NCBI GenBank assembly: GCA_041738285.1
Contig: JBGSQB010000063.1
Coordinates: 1 to 30,043, forward strand
Direction of reading: 5' to 3'
Source of the DNA: SZUA-521 sp041738285
GTDB lineage: Bacteria; Pseudomonadota; Gammaproteobacteria; Pseudomonadales; Azotimanducaceae
DNA length: 30,043 nt
The translations under genes were made by a program, and so were the position numbers. The notes beneath the pieces are model-generated. The model was not told where the DNA came from and did not search any database. It saw only the letters and a list, made by a program, of their open reading frames with translations. Shown here piece by piece: positions 22,065 through 29,953 of the stretch; position 1 is the stretch's first letter; the number at the start of each line of letters is the position of its first letter.

Positions 22065-22628
22065 ATGGATTATCAGAAAATCGTCTGCTGGGACGATAGC
22101 CAAACTTTTGGCGCTCGCTCGTATGGAAACTACCCTCTCTATCTCGCTCAGACGCTGAGCTCAGAAACCCGCTACACGTGGCAGGCGATCAATATCAGCA
22201 CCAATGGGCACACCGTTCGTGATCTTTGGTTTCGGTTCACGCAAGACCTGCCCGCGCTCAAAGATGTTCACCAGGCCTGCATCCTGATTGGCGCCAACGA
22301 TGTAGGCAACGAAACGCCGATTGATCTGTTCGAGGAATACTACAGACAGTTGCTTACCGGCCTTCAACTGAATGGATTCAAGGTAATCCACTGCGGCGAA
22401 ATCCCGCCGATATGGCCGGATGGTCATGCTTACTTCCCAGTGGCAACGCGTGTCGCTCGTCATGCGTACAACGAGCGCGTCATCAAGGTCGTTGAGAGCT
22501 CTAAAAATGGAAATCTCGTGAGGCTTTCGAACTTGACGGCCGACTGCTACACGGATCCTGTGCACTTCAACGAAGCCGGCAATCGCGTCGTCGCGCGGGC
22601 CTTTGCAAGCGCCGTGATGGCCTTCTGA
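22065..22628 (+). CDS. Small cytoplasmic SGNH/GDSL-family hydrolase or acyltransferase
   Basis: This 187-residue protein carries all four SGNH blocks. Ser12 is in WDDSQTFG (the usual Gly-Asp-Ser reads Asp-Asp-Ser), Gly48 in ISTNGHT, Asn78 in IGANDVGN, and Asp164 and His167 are in YTDPVHFNEAG. There is no signal peptide and the length is that of a single domain, so it acts in the cytoplasm, unlike the large SGNH protein at 4705. It could deacylate or acylate a nucleotide sugar or lipid-linked intermediate. It opens a five-gene operon: its TGA overlaps the ATG of the UDP-GlcNAc 2-epimerase gene by one base. The ATG at 22065 is the only reasonable start; the ribosome binding site is weak. Confidence 0.8.
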   Translation: MDYQKIVCWDDSQTFGARSYGNYPLYLAQTLSSETRYTWQAINISTNGHTVRDLWFRFTQDLPALKDVHQACILIGANDVGNETPIDLFEEYYRQLLTGLQLNGFKVIHCGEIPPIWPDGHAYFPVATRVARHAYNERVIKVVESSKNGNLVRLSNLTADCYTDPVHFNEAGNRVVARAFASAVMAF

Positions 22629-23746
22629 TGCGCATTGCAGTTGTCCAAGGAACGCGTCCGGAAGTGATTAAGAATTACGCGATCGTGAGAGCGCTGGAGG
22701 CGGCCGGCGTACCGTTCGAAGTCCTGCACACAAACCAACACTCCGCGCGCGAGATGTGCGGTGAGATTTACCGAGACATGGGCTACGAGCCCCATCGTCG
22801 AATGAATGCAAAGTACACGCTCGGACGTGCGATTAATTGGCTCCAATCCGTCTTTGGGCGAGATGGCATCACCCATGTAATCGTGAACGGCGACACGGCG
22901 GCTTCGCTCGCCGGCGCAATCGCTGCGATGTACCTCGATATCGAAGTCATCCATGTAGAGGCAGGCCTCAGGTCCCGTGATCCCTACATGATCGAAGAAC
23001 GCAATCGAATCATGGTTGACGCCACCGCGTCGCTACTCTTCGCCTACACCGACTACGAAGGCGGGCTCCTGAGGACGACGCCGGACATACGGGGTCGCGT
23101 GGTCGTCGAGGGCAATACCACGGTCGACGTGCTGAGCGATTTCGCGTCGCATATTGAAATCCCGCCGCGCCCGCCGCGCAGCTACGTGTTCGTCACCATG
23201 CATAGGAAAGAGTTCACCGATTCTGCCGAGCGCATGCGGACTGTTTTCGCCGAGTTTGCCTCCGTTGCCGACACGAAGGTGTCTGTGGTCTTTCCCATGC
23301 ATCCGCGGACAGCAGATGCGATGAGGAAGCACCAGATCGGCGCCGACATTCTGGGCGCAGTGGAAGTCACACCACCAATCTCAGCCCTAGAGTCATTGGC
23401 CTACCAGAAGCATGCAGCGGCAGTGCTCACGGACAGCGGCTGCATACAGGAGGAGGCATACATGCTGGGCGTGCCTTGTGTGACGATTCGTGAAAGCACT
23501 GAACGTCATCTTACCGTTCGACATGGCGCCAATGAGGTTACTGGCTTTGATTCCTTGCGAATTCGAGAAGCCGTTGAACGTGCGATGCACTTGACCGACC
23601 CCAGGTGGCCCGTCATCTATGGAGATCCGGGTGTTGGTATTCGGATCGTGCAACACATTTTGGAGCACGCTGGTTATTCCACGGCGCCCCTCACTTACGC
23701 GAGCCATGTGCGCGAAATGTCACCGGCCCCAGTAGCCATCCGCTGA
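22628..23746 (+). CDS. wecB: Non-hydrolysing UDP-GlcNAc 2-epimerase family
   Basis: This 372-residue protein interconverts UDP-GlcNAc and UDP-ManNAc, or a related UDP-2-acetamido sugar pair. QGTRPEVIK (residues 7-15), NGDTAA with Asp89, HVEAGLRS with Glu111, the ERNR segment (124-127), TMHRKE with His192, and LTDSGCIQEEA match the family's active-site blocks. The usual SGG in the last block reads SGC. TERHLTVRHGANEVTG replaces the more common TERPE-type segment, as in epimerases that act on modified acetamido sugars, so the precise substrate is open and the symbol denotes family only. No UDP-ManNAc dehydrogenase (wecC) is in the window. The ATG overlaps the SGNH stop; a GT4 start follows 16 bp after the stop. 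Confidence 0.9.
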   Translation: MRIAVVQGTRPEVIKNYAIVRALEAAGVPFEVLHTNQHSAREMCGEIYRDMGYEPHRRMNAKYTLGRAINWLQSVFGRDGITHVIVNGDTAASLAGAIAAMYLDIEVIHVEAGLRSRDPYMIEERNRIMVDATASLLFAYTDYEGGLLRTTPDIRGRVVVEGNTTVDVLSDFASHIEIPPRPPRSYVFVTMHRKEFTDSAERMRTVFAEFASVADTKVSVVFPMHPRTADAMRKHQIGADILGAVEVTPPISALESLAYQKHAAAVLTDSGCIQEEAYMLGVPCVTIRESTERHLTVRHGANEVTGFDSLRIREAVERAMHLTDPRWPVIYGDPGVGIRIVQHILEHAGYSTAPLTYASHVREMSPAPVAIR

Positions 23747-23762
23747 CTTGGACTTGGACGTT

Positions 23763-24998
23763 ATGCAGACGCTGCTGTCGGTGAATAGCTATTTCTACCG
23801 TCGCGATGGTTCCGAGGTTGTCTATCTGGAGCACAACCGTCTTTTTGAGGAAGCGGGGTGGCGGGTTGTCCCATTCTCGATGCAGCATCCACAGAACCTC
23901 GCTAGCGAATGGTCTGAGTACTTCCCTACGGAGATCGAGTTTGGAAGAGCGTATTCGGTAGTCGAGAGAATTTCTCGGGTCCCGAAGGTTATCTACTCGC
24001 GTGAGGCGCGACGCAACATTCAGAAACTCATTGATGTCGTGCAACCCGTCATCTGCCACTGCCACAGTATCTACCATCACCTGTCGCCTTCCATTCTTGG
24101 CGCCCTTCGAGCGGCAGACGTTCCAACGGTCATGACGTTGCATGATCTCAAAATCGCGTGTCCGGCTTATCACATGTTCAATCGGTCCGGAATCTGCGAA
24201 GAGTGCAAGGGCGGAAACCTGCAAAAGGTCGCGAAGAATCGCTGCATCAAGGGTTCGCTCGCCTTGAGTGCGGTTGTGATGGCCGAGGCGATTGTCCACA
24301 AAGCAATTGGATCCTACTCATGGGTAGACCGCTTTGTTGCGCCCTGTCGCTTCTACATCGACAAGCTCGTGGAGTGGGGATGGCCCGCCGAAAAGTTCGT
24401 TCACATACCAAACCCGATCGACGTGTCGGGCTACCAGCCGTCATTCGATGCTGGCAAATCGTTTCTCTACTTTGGGCGACTATCAAGTGAGAAGGGGCTA
24501 CTCACCCTGATTCGAGCGGCAGCGAAGGCGAACGTCTCCCTACATTTGGCCGGAGATGGGCCGCAATACGCTGAGCTCAAGCGCGAGGCGGAGACGCTTC
24601 GCGCGGATGTCGAGTTCTTAGGGCATCTGAGTGGTGCTGCCTTGATCGGTGCTATCACGAGATCCCGGGCCACGGTATTGCCTTCCGAGTGGTTCGAGAA
24701 TGCACCAATGAGCGTTCTCGAGTCACTCGCGCTTGGAAAGCCGGTGATCGGGGCGCGCATTGGCGGTATTCCGGAGCTGATTGTCCACGGCGAAAACGGC
24801 TGGCTCTTCGAGAGCGGCTCTGTTGATGACCTTGCAGCGCGCTTGGCAGCGGTAGCCGACTTGGCCGACGCGCGCCTGACGGAGATCGCACGAGCGTCAC
24901 GGGACGGAGTTGAACGTGAGTCTTCCACGAGTCTGTATCGAGATCGAATGAACAATCTCTATAGGGAGGTTCGAGCGATGACCGGGTCGATTTCATGA
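23763..24998 (+). CDS. Glycosyltransferase family 4 with Cys-rich insert (paralog B)
   Basis: This 411-residue protein is a close paralog of the product at 20415-21683. It starts TLLSVNSYFYRRDGSEVVYL, has HDLKIACPAYHM, ICEECKGGNL and NRCIKGS in the Cys segment, SFLYFGRLSSEKGLLTLI at the donor domain and PSEWFENAPMSVLESLALGKPV with EX7E. One difference is the first-loop RRDGSE where paralog A has PRGGAE, which may alter acceptor or donor choice. I chose the ATG at 23763 because it begins at strand 1; an upstream TTG at 23748 would add five residues. Its stop overlaps the radical SAM start (ATGA). Both the UDP-GlcNAc 2-epimerase upstream and the radical SAM enzyme downstream are possible suppliers of its donor sugar. 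Confidence 0.87.
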   Translation: MQTLLSVNSYFYRRDGSEVVYLEHNRLFEEAGWRVVPFSMQHPQNLASEWSEYFPTEIEFGRAYSVVERISRVPKVIYSREARRNIQKLIDVVQPVICHCHSIYHHLSPSILGALRAADVPTVMTLHDLKIACPAYHMFNRSGICEECKGGNLQKVAKNRCIKGSLALSAVVMAEAIVHKAIGSYSWVDRFVAPCRFYIDKLVEWGWPAEKFVHIPNPIDVSGYQPSFDAGKSFLYFGRLSSEKGLLTLIRAAAKANVSLHLAGDGPQYAELKREAETLRADVEFLGHLSGAALIGAITRSRATVLPSEWFENAPMSVLESLALGKPVIGARIGGIPELIVHGENGWLFESGSVDDLAARLAAVADLADARLTEIARASRDGVERESSTSLYRDRMNNLYREVRAMTGSIS

Positions 24999-26155
24999 GC
25001 ACATTTCCCGAGTTGTCCCGGCGCGGCGACATTCGACTGGGCTATCGGTGCAATGCGCGTTGCGGGTTTTGCTACTACCAGGATCTACTGGACACTCCGG
25101 TTGAGGACGAACCTAGCACGGAGGAGCTGCGTCAACGTCTGGAAGCTCTGCGGCGAGATGGCGCGACAGAGGTGGAGTTTACTGGCGGTGAGCCGACTAT
25201 CCGCCCCGACCTTGCCGAACTCGTGGCGTATGCGCGCGAACTTCAGTTCATAAACGTGTCCGTAATTTCCAACGGGCTGCGACTCGCCAACCCGAAGTAT
25301 GCGCAACGGTTGGTGGAAGCTGGTGCGAACGACTTTCTCTTCTCGGTCCATGGTCCTGACGCGGTGATTCACGATGCGCATACGCGCATCCCAGGCAGTT
25401 TCGAGAAGATTTTACAAGCAATAGAGAACGTCAGGACCCTCGGCGCAAGGTGCAGAAGCACGACTACCGTCACCGGCCAGAACTATAAGTTCCTGGAGTC
25501 GATCCTTCAGTTGTCCCTGGATCGAGGAATGGCGTGCATACATTTGGCGGTGTTCAGCCCAGTTGCCGACGCCGTCGGAACGGATGAGGGGTTGTACGTG
25601 ACATATACCGACGCAGCCGCGTCAATCAAGCGTGCAATCGATCGCTTTGAGCACCTACTGCCACCTCTGAGTGTCAAGTACATTCCGTTCTGCTTCATGC
25701 GCGGCTACGAAAAGTACGTCATGAATCTGTACCAGCAAAATTATGATCCCGACGACTGGAATTACTACTACAGCAACAAGGTCAGGCGAGCTAGCTCGCC
25801 ACTTGCGCGTTTGGCCTTTGACTGTGCGAGTTTGGTGGGGGCCGTCCTTACTAAGGATTGGGTTGTCTCCGCGCGACATGGCTGGTTTGGTCTGCGCGTG
25901 TTCGGCTTCACACGGATTGCCGAGCTAGTTCGGAAGAGGCGCCTCGCAGCCTGCAAGGAATGCGCATATGACAACGTCTGCGATCACGTCTGGGTTGGCT
26001 ACGTTGATCGTTTCGGTGAAGGAGAGATTGCTGCAGTTCCTGGTCCCAAGGTCAAGGATCCCGCTTGGGCCTATGTCATGTCCCGCTATCGATCGACCGG
26101 CGTGCGCGTAAATGAGCGTGCACCAGTGCTCATTCCCGTGAGGAGCCTCGAGTGA
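24995..26155 (+). CDS. Radical SAM enzyme with C-terminal cysteine cluster
   Basis: This 386-residue protein binds a [4Fe-4S] cluster through Cys19, Cys23 and Cys26 (CxxxCxxC in YRCNARCGFCYYQ). FTGGEPT at 62-68 is the SAM-contacting GGEP motif, and FINVSVISNGLRL and DFLFSVHGPDAVIHD are the next core strands. Near the C-terminus Cys320, Cys323 and Cys329 (CKECAYDNVC) form a short SPASM- or twitch-like half that may hold an auxiliary cluster. The reaction is unknown. Chemistry on a sugar nucleotide or glycan is suggested by its place between a GT4 and an SDR gene, with ATGA and GTGA overlaps. A peptide target is possible for SPASM relatives, but no small precursor gene is seen here. Confidence 0.85.
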   Translation: MSTFPELSRRGDIRLGYRCNARCGFCYYQDLLDTPVEDEPSTEELRQRLEALRRDGATEVEFTGGEPTIRPDLAELVAYARELQFINVSVISNGLRLANPKYAQRLVEAGANDFLFSVHGPDAVIHDAHTRIPGSFEKILQAIENVRTLGARCRSTTTVTGQNYKFLESILQLSLDRGMACIHLAVFSPVADAVGTDEGLYVTYTDAAASIKRAIDRFEHLLPPLSVKYIPFCFMRGYEKYVMNLYQQNYDPDDWNYYYSNKVRRASSPLARLAFDCASLVGAVLTKDWVVSARHGWFGLRVFGFTRIAELVRKRRLAACKECAYDNVCDHVWVGYVDRFGEGEIAAVPGPKVKDPAWAYVMSRYRSTGVRVNERAPVLIPVRSLE

Positions 26156-27006
26156 ATGACGCCGCGCCTTCCAAGGCCGTGCTTGTAACGGGAGCCACCG
26201 GTGGGGTTGGGCTGGCGTGCGCGCTCGGGTTGGCGGCGCACGGATGGCATGTGTTCGCTGGCACCACGGGTACTCCAGGGATTCAACAGCGGGTGGGGCG
26301 CGGGCGGATTACTCCGCTACCGCTGGATGTAACGGTCGACGACGAAATCGTTCGCGCAGTCGAAACGATACGGGAACTTCTGCCACAGCCTGGATTGCAG
26401 GGACTGGTGAACTGTGCCGGAATCGGGTCCGCTGGACCCCTCGAGTATGTGCCCCGCGCTTTGATGGCCCGAACGTTCGATGTAAACGTGACGGGTGCGT
26501 TGGCTGTGATCCAGGCATTCCTGCCCATGTTGCGCAAGTCCACAGGGCGGATCGTGAACATCGGCTCGACGAGCGGGAAAATCCCAAGTGCGCTGAACGG
26601 TGCGTACTGTGCTTCCAAGTTCGCTTTGGAAGCGTTGACCCAAGTTCTTCGTGCCGAGTTGTCGTCATCGGGCGTCACGGTTGTCGCGATTGATCCGGGT
26701 GTGGTCGCAACACCGTTTTGGACGAAGCTCGCTGCTGCGGAAGAGTTGATCCTTCGGCAGATGTGCGACCAAGGCGACCAGACCTACGCCCGAGCACTCG
26801 CTCGCAGGCAGGACCTGTTCGCTAGGCTTCGCGATGCTGGTTCTTCGCCGGATCGTGTAGGTGATGCGGTCGTGCGTGCATTGAGTGCCTCGCGCCCAAG
26901 GCGCCGATATATAGTCGGATGGGATGCGCGGCTCAAAGTCGCAATCTGGTCTGCCCTACCTGAAGCTGTCCGCGACAGGGTAATCAGAAGGGGTATGCGG
27001 GGCTGA
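26152..27006 (+). CDS. Short-chain dehydrogenase/reductase (SDR)
   Basis: This 284-residue classical SDR has the cofactor motif TGATGGVG at 13-20, NCAG at 87-90, Asn112 (NVTG), Ser139 (NIGSTSG), and Tyr152/Lys156 in YCASK, so the catalytic set is complete. The IDPGVVATPFW segment after strand 6 is usual. The C-terminal RPRRRYIVGWDARLKVAIW resembles SDRs acting on lipids or retinol-like substrates, so the substrate may not be a sugar. The GTG start overlaps the radical SAM stop (GTGA) and has AGGAG 7 bp upstream. It is the last gene of the five-gene operon and would reduce or oxidise the product of a preceding step (inference). Confidence 0.88.
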   Translation: MNDAAPSKAVLVTGATGGVGLACALGLAAHGWHVFAGTTGTPGIQQRVGRGRITPLPLDVTVDDEIVRAVETIRELLPQPGLQGLVNCAGIGSAGPLEYVPRALMARTFDVNVTGALAVIQAFLPMLRKSTGRIVNIGSTSGKIPSALNGAYCASKFALEALTQVLRAELSSSGVTVVAIDPGVVATPFWTKLAAAEELILRQMCDQGDQTYARALARRQDLFARLRDAGSSPDRVGDAVVRALSASRPRRRYIVGWDARLKVAIWSALPEAVRDRVIRRGMRG

Positions 27007-27196
27007 AGCCAGCGAATATTGAATACACTCAAGGCGTCACAAGGCCCACTTGTTAGCGCACCGCTTACAAAACGTTGCCAGAAGTGGCCAATGGTCGTTG
27101 GCACACCCGCGTACGATGTACGCGCTCTGCATACCTAACACACATGCCAACGCTCGGGACGAAGCGGATGCGGCGGTTCATTGATCTGCTTCGGGG
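27007..27196. promoter_or_regulatory. Intergenic region with a 7-bp operator-like dyad
   Basis: In this 190-bp gap CGCGTAC-GAT-GTACGCG at 27108-27124 is a perfect 7-bp inverted repeat with a three-base spacer, 72 bp before the GT4 start. It looks like an operator for a dimeric regulator. TTACAAAACG at 27065-27074 repeats the motif at 4499. No sigma-70 pair was found. Composition returns to high GC after this gap. Confidence 0.4.
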
Positions 27197-28360
27197 ATGC
27201 GCGTGAAGATTCTGGAAGTCGCCGGTAGTGGCGAGGCGGGCACGCGCGATGCGGGCCCCGTGACGTCCACCATCGTCAATCTGGCCAATGGATTTGCGAT
27301 GCGAGGCCACGACGTCACGGTGCTCGATGCACCGAACGGCGCACCCCGAACCCGACTCCACGCGTCCGTCAACGTCCAGGAAACGGACCGCCTCGGAGCG
27401 CACGGCAGCGTCATTGCGTCAATCGTTACCCCGTCGAGTGTGGCAAGGCCCGCGCTCGAAACGATTGCGGCGCTGAATGCCGAGCACAACTTCGATGTGA
27501 TTCATGTCCATGAGGCGCCCTATGCAACGGCACTGGCGCGTACCTGCGCGGTGCCTGTGCTTTGGACGGCCCATGGATCGAGTTGGACGATGGCCAGCCG
27601 TCGGGCGCAAGGCCCGCGTGCGTACTTGCACCGCTGGCTCGATCGGCGCGCAAGACGTTCGGCTGCGCATGTGGTCGTTCTCAACGAGGCATCGAGGCGC
27701 GCGTTGGGCGGCATCAACGTCTCGGTGGTGCCGAATGGCATCGATCTCGAGGCCTGGCCGGCACTCGATCGAGCCGCCGCGCGCCGCGATCTCGGCATCT
27801 GTCCTGCCGAGTTCCGTGTGACCTTTGTCGGGCGCATCGCGCCGGAGAAAGGCGCGCACGTGTTCGCTGAGGCGGTAGGACGTGCCCGTGCGGATGTGCC
27901 CGTGGTGGCCGATGCGATCGGTTCGTTCAGTGGCCGGTTCGGCGTCTCTGGCAGGGCCACCGAGTACGCCCGTTCAGTGCGCGCGAACGCACCGCACGTC
28001 GAGTTCCGGGGATTCATTCACCGCGATACGCCCGAGTATCGGGCGCGACTTGCGGCAGCGGACGCGGTGGTGGTGCCTTCGATCACCGAGCCCTTCGGCC
28101 TGGTGGTGCTGGAGGCGCTCGCGTGCGGTGCGTGGGTGATTGGTTCCGACGTGGGCGGCATTCGAGAAACGCTCGGCGGGGATACGGGCGCGTTGGTGCC
28201 ACCGGGGGACGCATCCGCGCTGGCTCGCGCGATCATCGAGCGCTATCAGAAACAGGAATCGATCTCGGTGCCTGCGCGAGCGCGTGCCGCGCAATTCGGC
28301 TGGGACGGCATTGCAGATCAGTACCTGGCACTCATCGGTCGGCTTGCGGGGAGGCGGTGA
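27197..28360 (+). CDS. Glycosyltransferase family 4
   Basis: This 387-residue GT-B protein starts VKILEVAGSGEAGTRDAG. VLWTAHGSSWTM and VSVVPNGIDLEAWP mark the N-domain end and linker. VTFVGRIAPEKGAHVFAEAV is the donor-domain start, and PSITEPFGLVVLEALACGAWV has a full EX7E motif. ATG 27197 or GTG 27203 is the start; the GGGGA at 27193-27197 fits the GTG better but overlaps the ATG. It opens the right-hand high-GC segment. The next gene begins two bases after its stop, so the pair are co-transcribed. The donor sugar cannot be assigned. Confidence 0.87.
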   Translation: MRVKILEVAGSGEAGTRDAGPVTSTIVNLANGFAMRGHDVTVLDAPNGAPRTRLHASVNVQETDRLGAHGSVIASIVTPSSVARPALETIAALNAEHNFDVIHVHEAPYATALARTCAVPVLWTAHGSSWTMASRRAQGPRAYLHRWLDRRARRSAAHVVVLNEASRRALGGINVSVVPNGIDLEAWPALDRAAARRDLGICPAEFRVTFVGRIAPEKGAHVFAEAVGRARADVPVVADAIGSFSGRFGVSGRATEYARSVRANAPHVEFRGFIHRDTPEYRARLAAADAVVVPSITEPFGLVVLEALACGAWVIGSDVGGIRETLGGDTGALVPPGDASALARAIIERYQKQESISVPARARAAQFGWDGIADQYLALIGRLAGRR

Positions 28361-28361
28361 C

Positions 28362-29882
28362 GTGAACGCAGTGAGTGAACGTACGCTCGTATTCGGGCTC
28401 GATGGCTTCGACTTCGGATTTGCGCGGACACTTGCGAGTCGTGGACGCATGCCCTGGTTCAGCGCACAACTGCAGCAGGGCAGTTTCGTTGCCACGCATG
28501 CATCCGAGTTGCAGGGGTCCGAGTGGGTCAATGCGGCGTGCGGGGTCAGCGCCGCACATCACGGTTACCTGCACACCAGTCAGCTGCGGGTCGGCACCTA
28601 CGAAGAGGTGGAAACCGACGCGCGCGTCGTGCGGACGGAGCCGTTCTACGTGCCGTTGGCGACCGCGGGGGTCAATACGGTGGTGGTGGATCTGCCCGTC
28701 GACCGGCCGCGTGCGCGGGCGAATCTGGCGCAGATCATCGACTGGGGCAGTGAATTCAATCTGTGGCACTACAGCGCTGCGCCGCGTGCGCTCAAGCAGT
28801 TCGTTGACGAAACCGTAGGCCCACATCCACTCACTGCGTACGGTAGCACTGTGCCGGATGAGCCGACGTTGCGTGCGCTGCACCGCAAGCTCGTTCACGG
28901 CACCCGCCTCAAAGGCGACCTCATCGAGCAGCTCATGCGTCGGCATGCGCAATGGCAATGCATGTTCGTCGGGTTCGGTGAAGTGCACAAAGGCGGCCAT
29001 TTCTTCTGGCAATACCAGGATCCGCAACATCCAGGCTACGCCGGTGCGGACCACGCGTTGTCATCGGCGTTGATCGATTTGTACCAGGAAGTCGACCAGG
29101 TGTGTGCCCGCATCTGCGCCGCGGCGGGTGAGGGTGCAAACACGGTGATCGTTGCGGATCGTGGGATGCGGGCCAATTATCGGGGCGATCACCTGGTCGA
29201 TAGCATGCTTCAACGATTGGACCTTTACGCGCCGTTGGCGGGCGGCGCCGCTGGCACCTCCGACGTCGCCGACAGCGAATGGACAGAGAAATCGCAGTCC
29301 CTCGCGCAGCGCATCAAGCATCGACTGCCGGTCGGACTGCGGCCGTTGGTGCGCAAGTTGACGGGCCGTGAGCGCGCGGACTGGCGCAACACCCAGGTTT
29401 TTCGCGTTGCTGAGGTGGGCACTACTTACTTGCGTGTGAATCTGCAGGGGCGAGAGCCGTGCGGCACCGTGGCCGCGGGCGCGGAATATGACGCGCTGCT
29501 TGCGCGCCTGGAACGGGAATTCAAGGCGCTCGTGAGCCCTGCGACGGGGCAATGCCCGGTCGCTGAAGTGGTGTTTCCGCAGCGCGCGTTCAAAGGTCCC
29601 CTGCAAGCGACGCTGCCTGATGTCGGCATCGTCTGGGGCAGCGATGTGCCAGTCACGGCGCTGCAGTCGCCATCGATCGGGCGCATTGAAGGGCGGCATC
29701 GCGAGCAGCGTTCCGGCAATCACACCTGCGACGGTGGGATGCTTGTCGCCGGCCCCGGATTCGCACCTGGCGGGGAGCGCACCGGCGACTTGCGTGAGCT
29801 GGCGCCCACGCTATTGGCGCTGCACGGCATCGAGGCGCCGCCGCACTACGAGTATCAGTCCATGCCCGAGCTGCGCAGATGA
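28362..29882 (+). CDS. Alkaline phosphatase/phosphodiesterase-superfamily protein with altered metal site
   Basis: The product has about 506 residues. FGLDGFD at 11-17 supplies the first metal aspartate (Asp14). The nucleophile position is probably Ser53 in LQGSEWVNAACG. GEVHKGGHFFW at 207-217 carries His209 and His213, where classical phosphodiesterases have Asp and His. ADRGM at 265-269 reads Asp266-Arg267, where the family norm is Asp-His. SGNHTCDGGMLVAGPGF near residue 454 has the last metal histidine. Losing the Asp-His histidine suggests reduced metal binding or a non-phosphatase role, for example a phosphoglycosyl or phosphoethanolamine-type transfer; that is speculative. There is no signal peptide. 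The frame extends upstream, but GTG 28362 is preceded by GGGGAGG and follows the GT4 stop by one base, so it is the natural start. Confidence 0.78.
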   Translation: MNAVSERTLVFGLDGFDFGFARTLASRGRMPWFSAQLQQGSFVATHASELQGSEWVNAACGVSAAHHGYLHTSQLRVGTYEEVETDARVVRTEPFYVPLATAGVNTVVVDLPVDRPRARANLAQIIDWGSEFNLWHYSAAPRALKQFVDETVGPHPLTAYGSTVPDEPTLRALHRKLVHGTRLKGDLIEQLMRRHAQWQCMFVGFGEVHKGGHFFWQYQDPQHPGYAGADHALSSALIDLYQEVDQVCARICAAAGEGANTVIVADRGMRANYRGDHLVDSMLQRLDLYAPLAGGAAGTSDVADSEWTEKSQSLAQRIKHRLPVGLRPLVRKLTGRERADWRNTQVFRVAEVGTTYLRVNLQGREPCGTVAAGAEYDALLARLEREFKALVSPATGQCPVAEVVFPQRAFKGPLQATLPDVGIVWGSDVPVTALQSPSIGRIEGRHREQRSGNHTCDGGMLVAGPGFAPGGERTGDLRELAPTLLALHGIEAPPHYEYQSMPELRR

Positions 29883-29953
29883 GCGGGCGAGCGGAATGAG
29901 TGCGTTACAAACCTGAGATTTAGGCACGCTGGCGCAACGGTTAGCGTGGCCCG

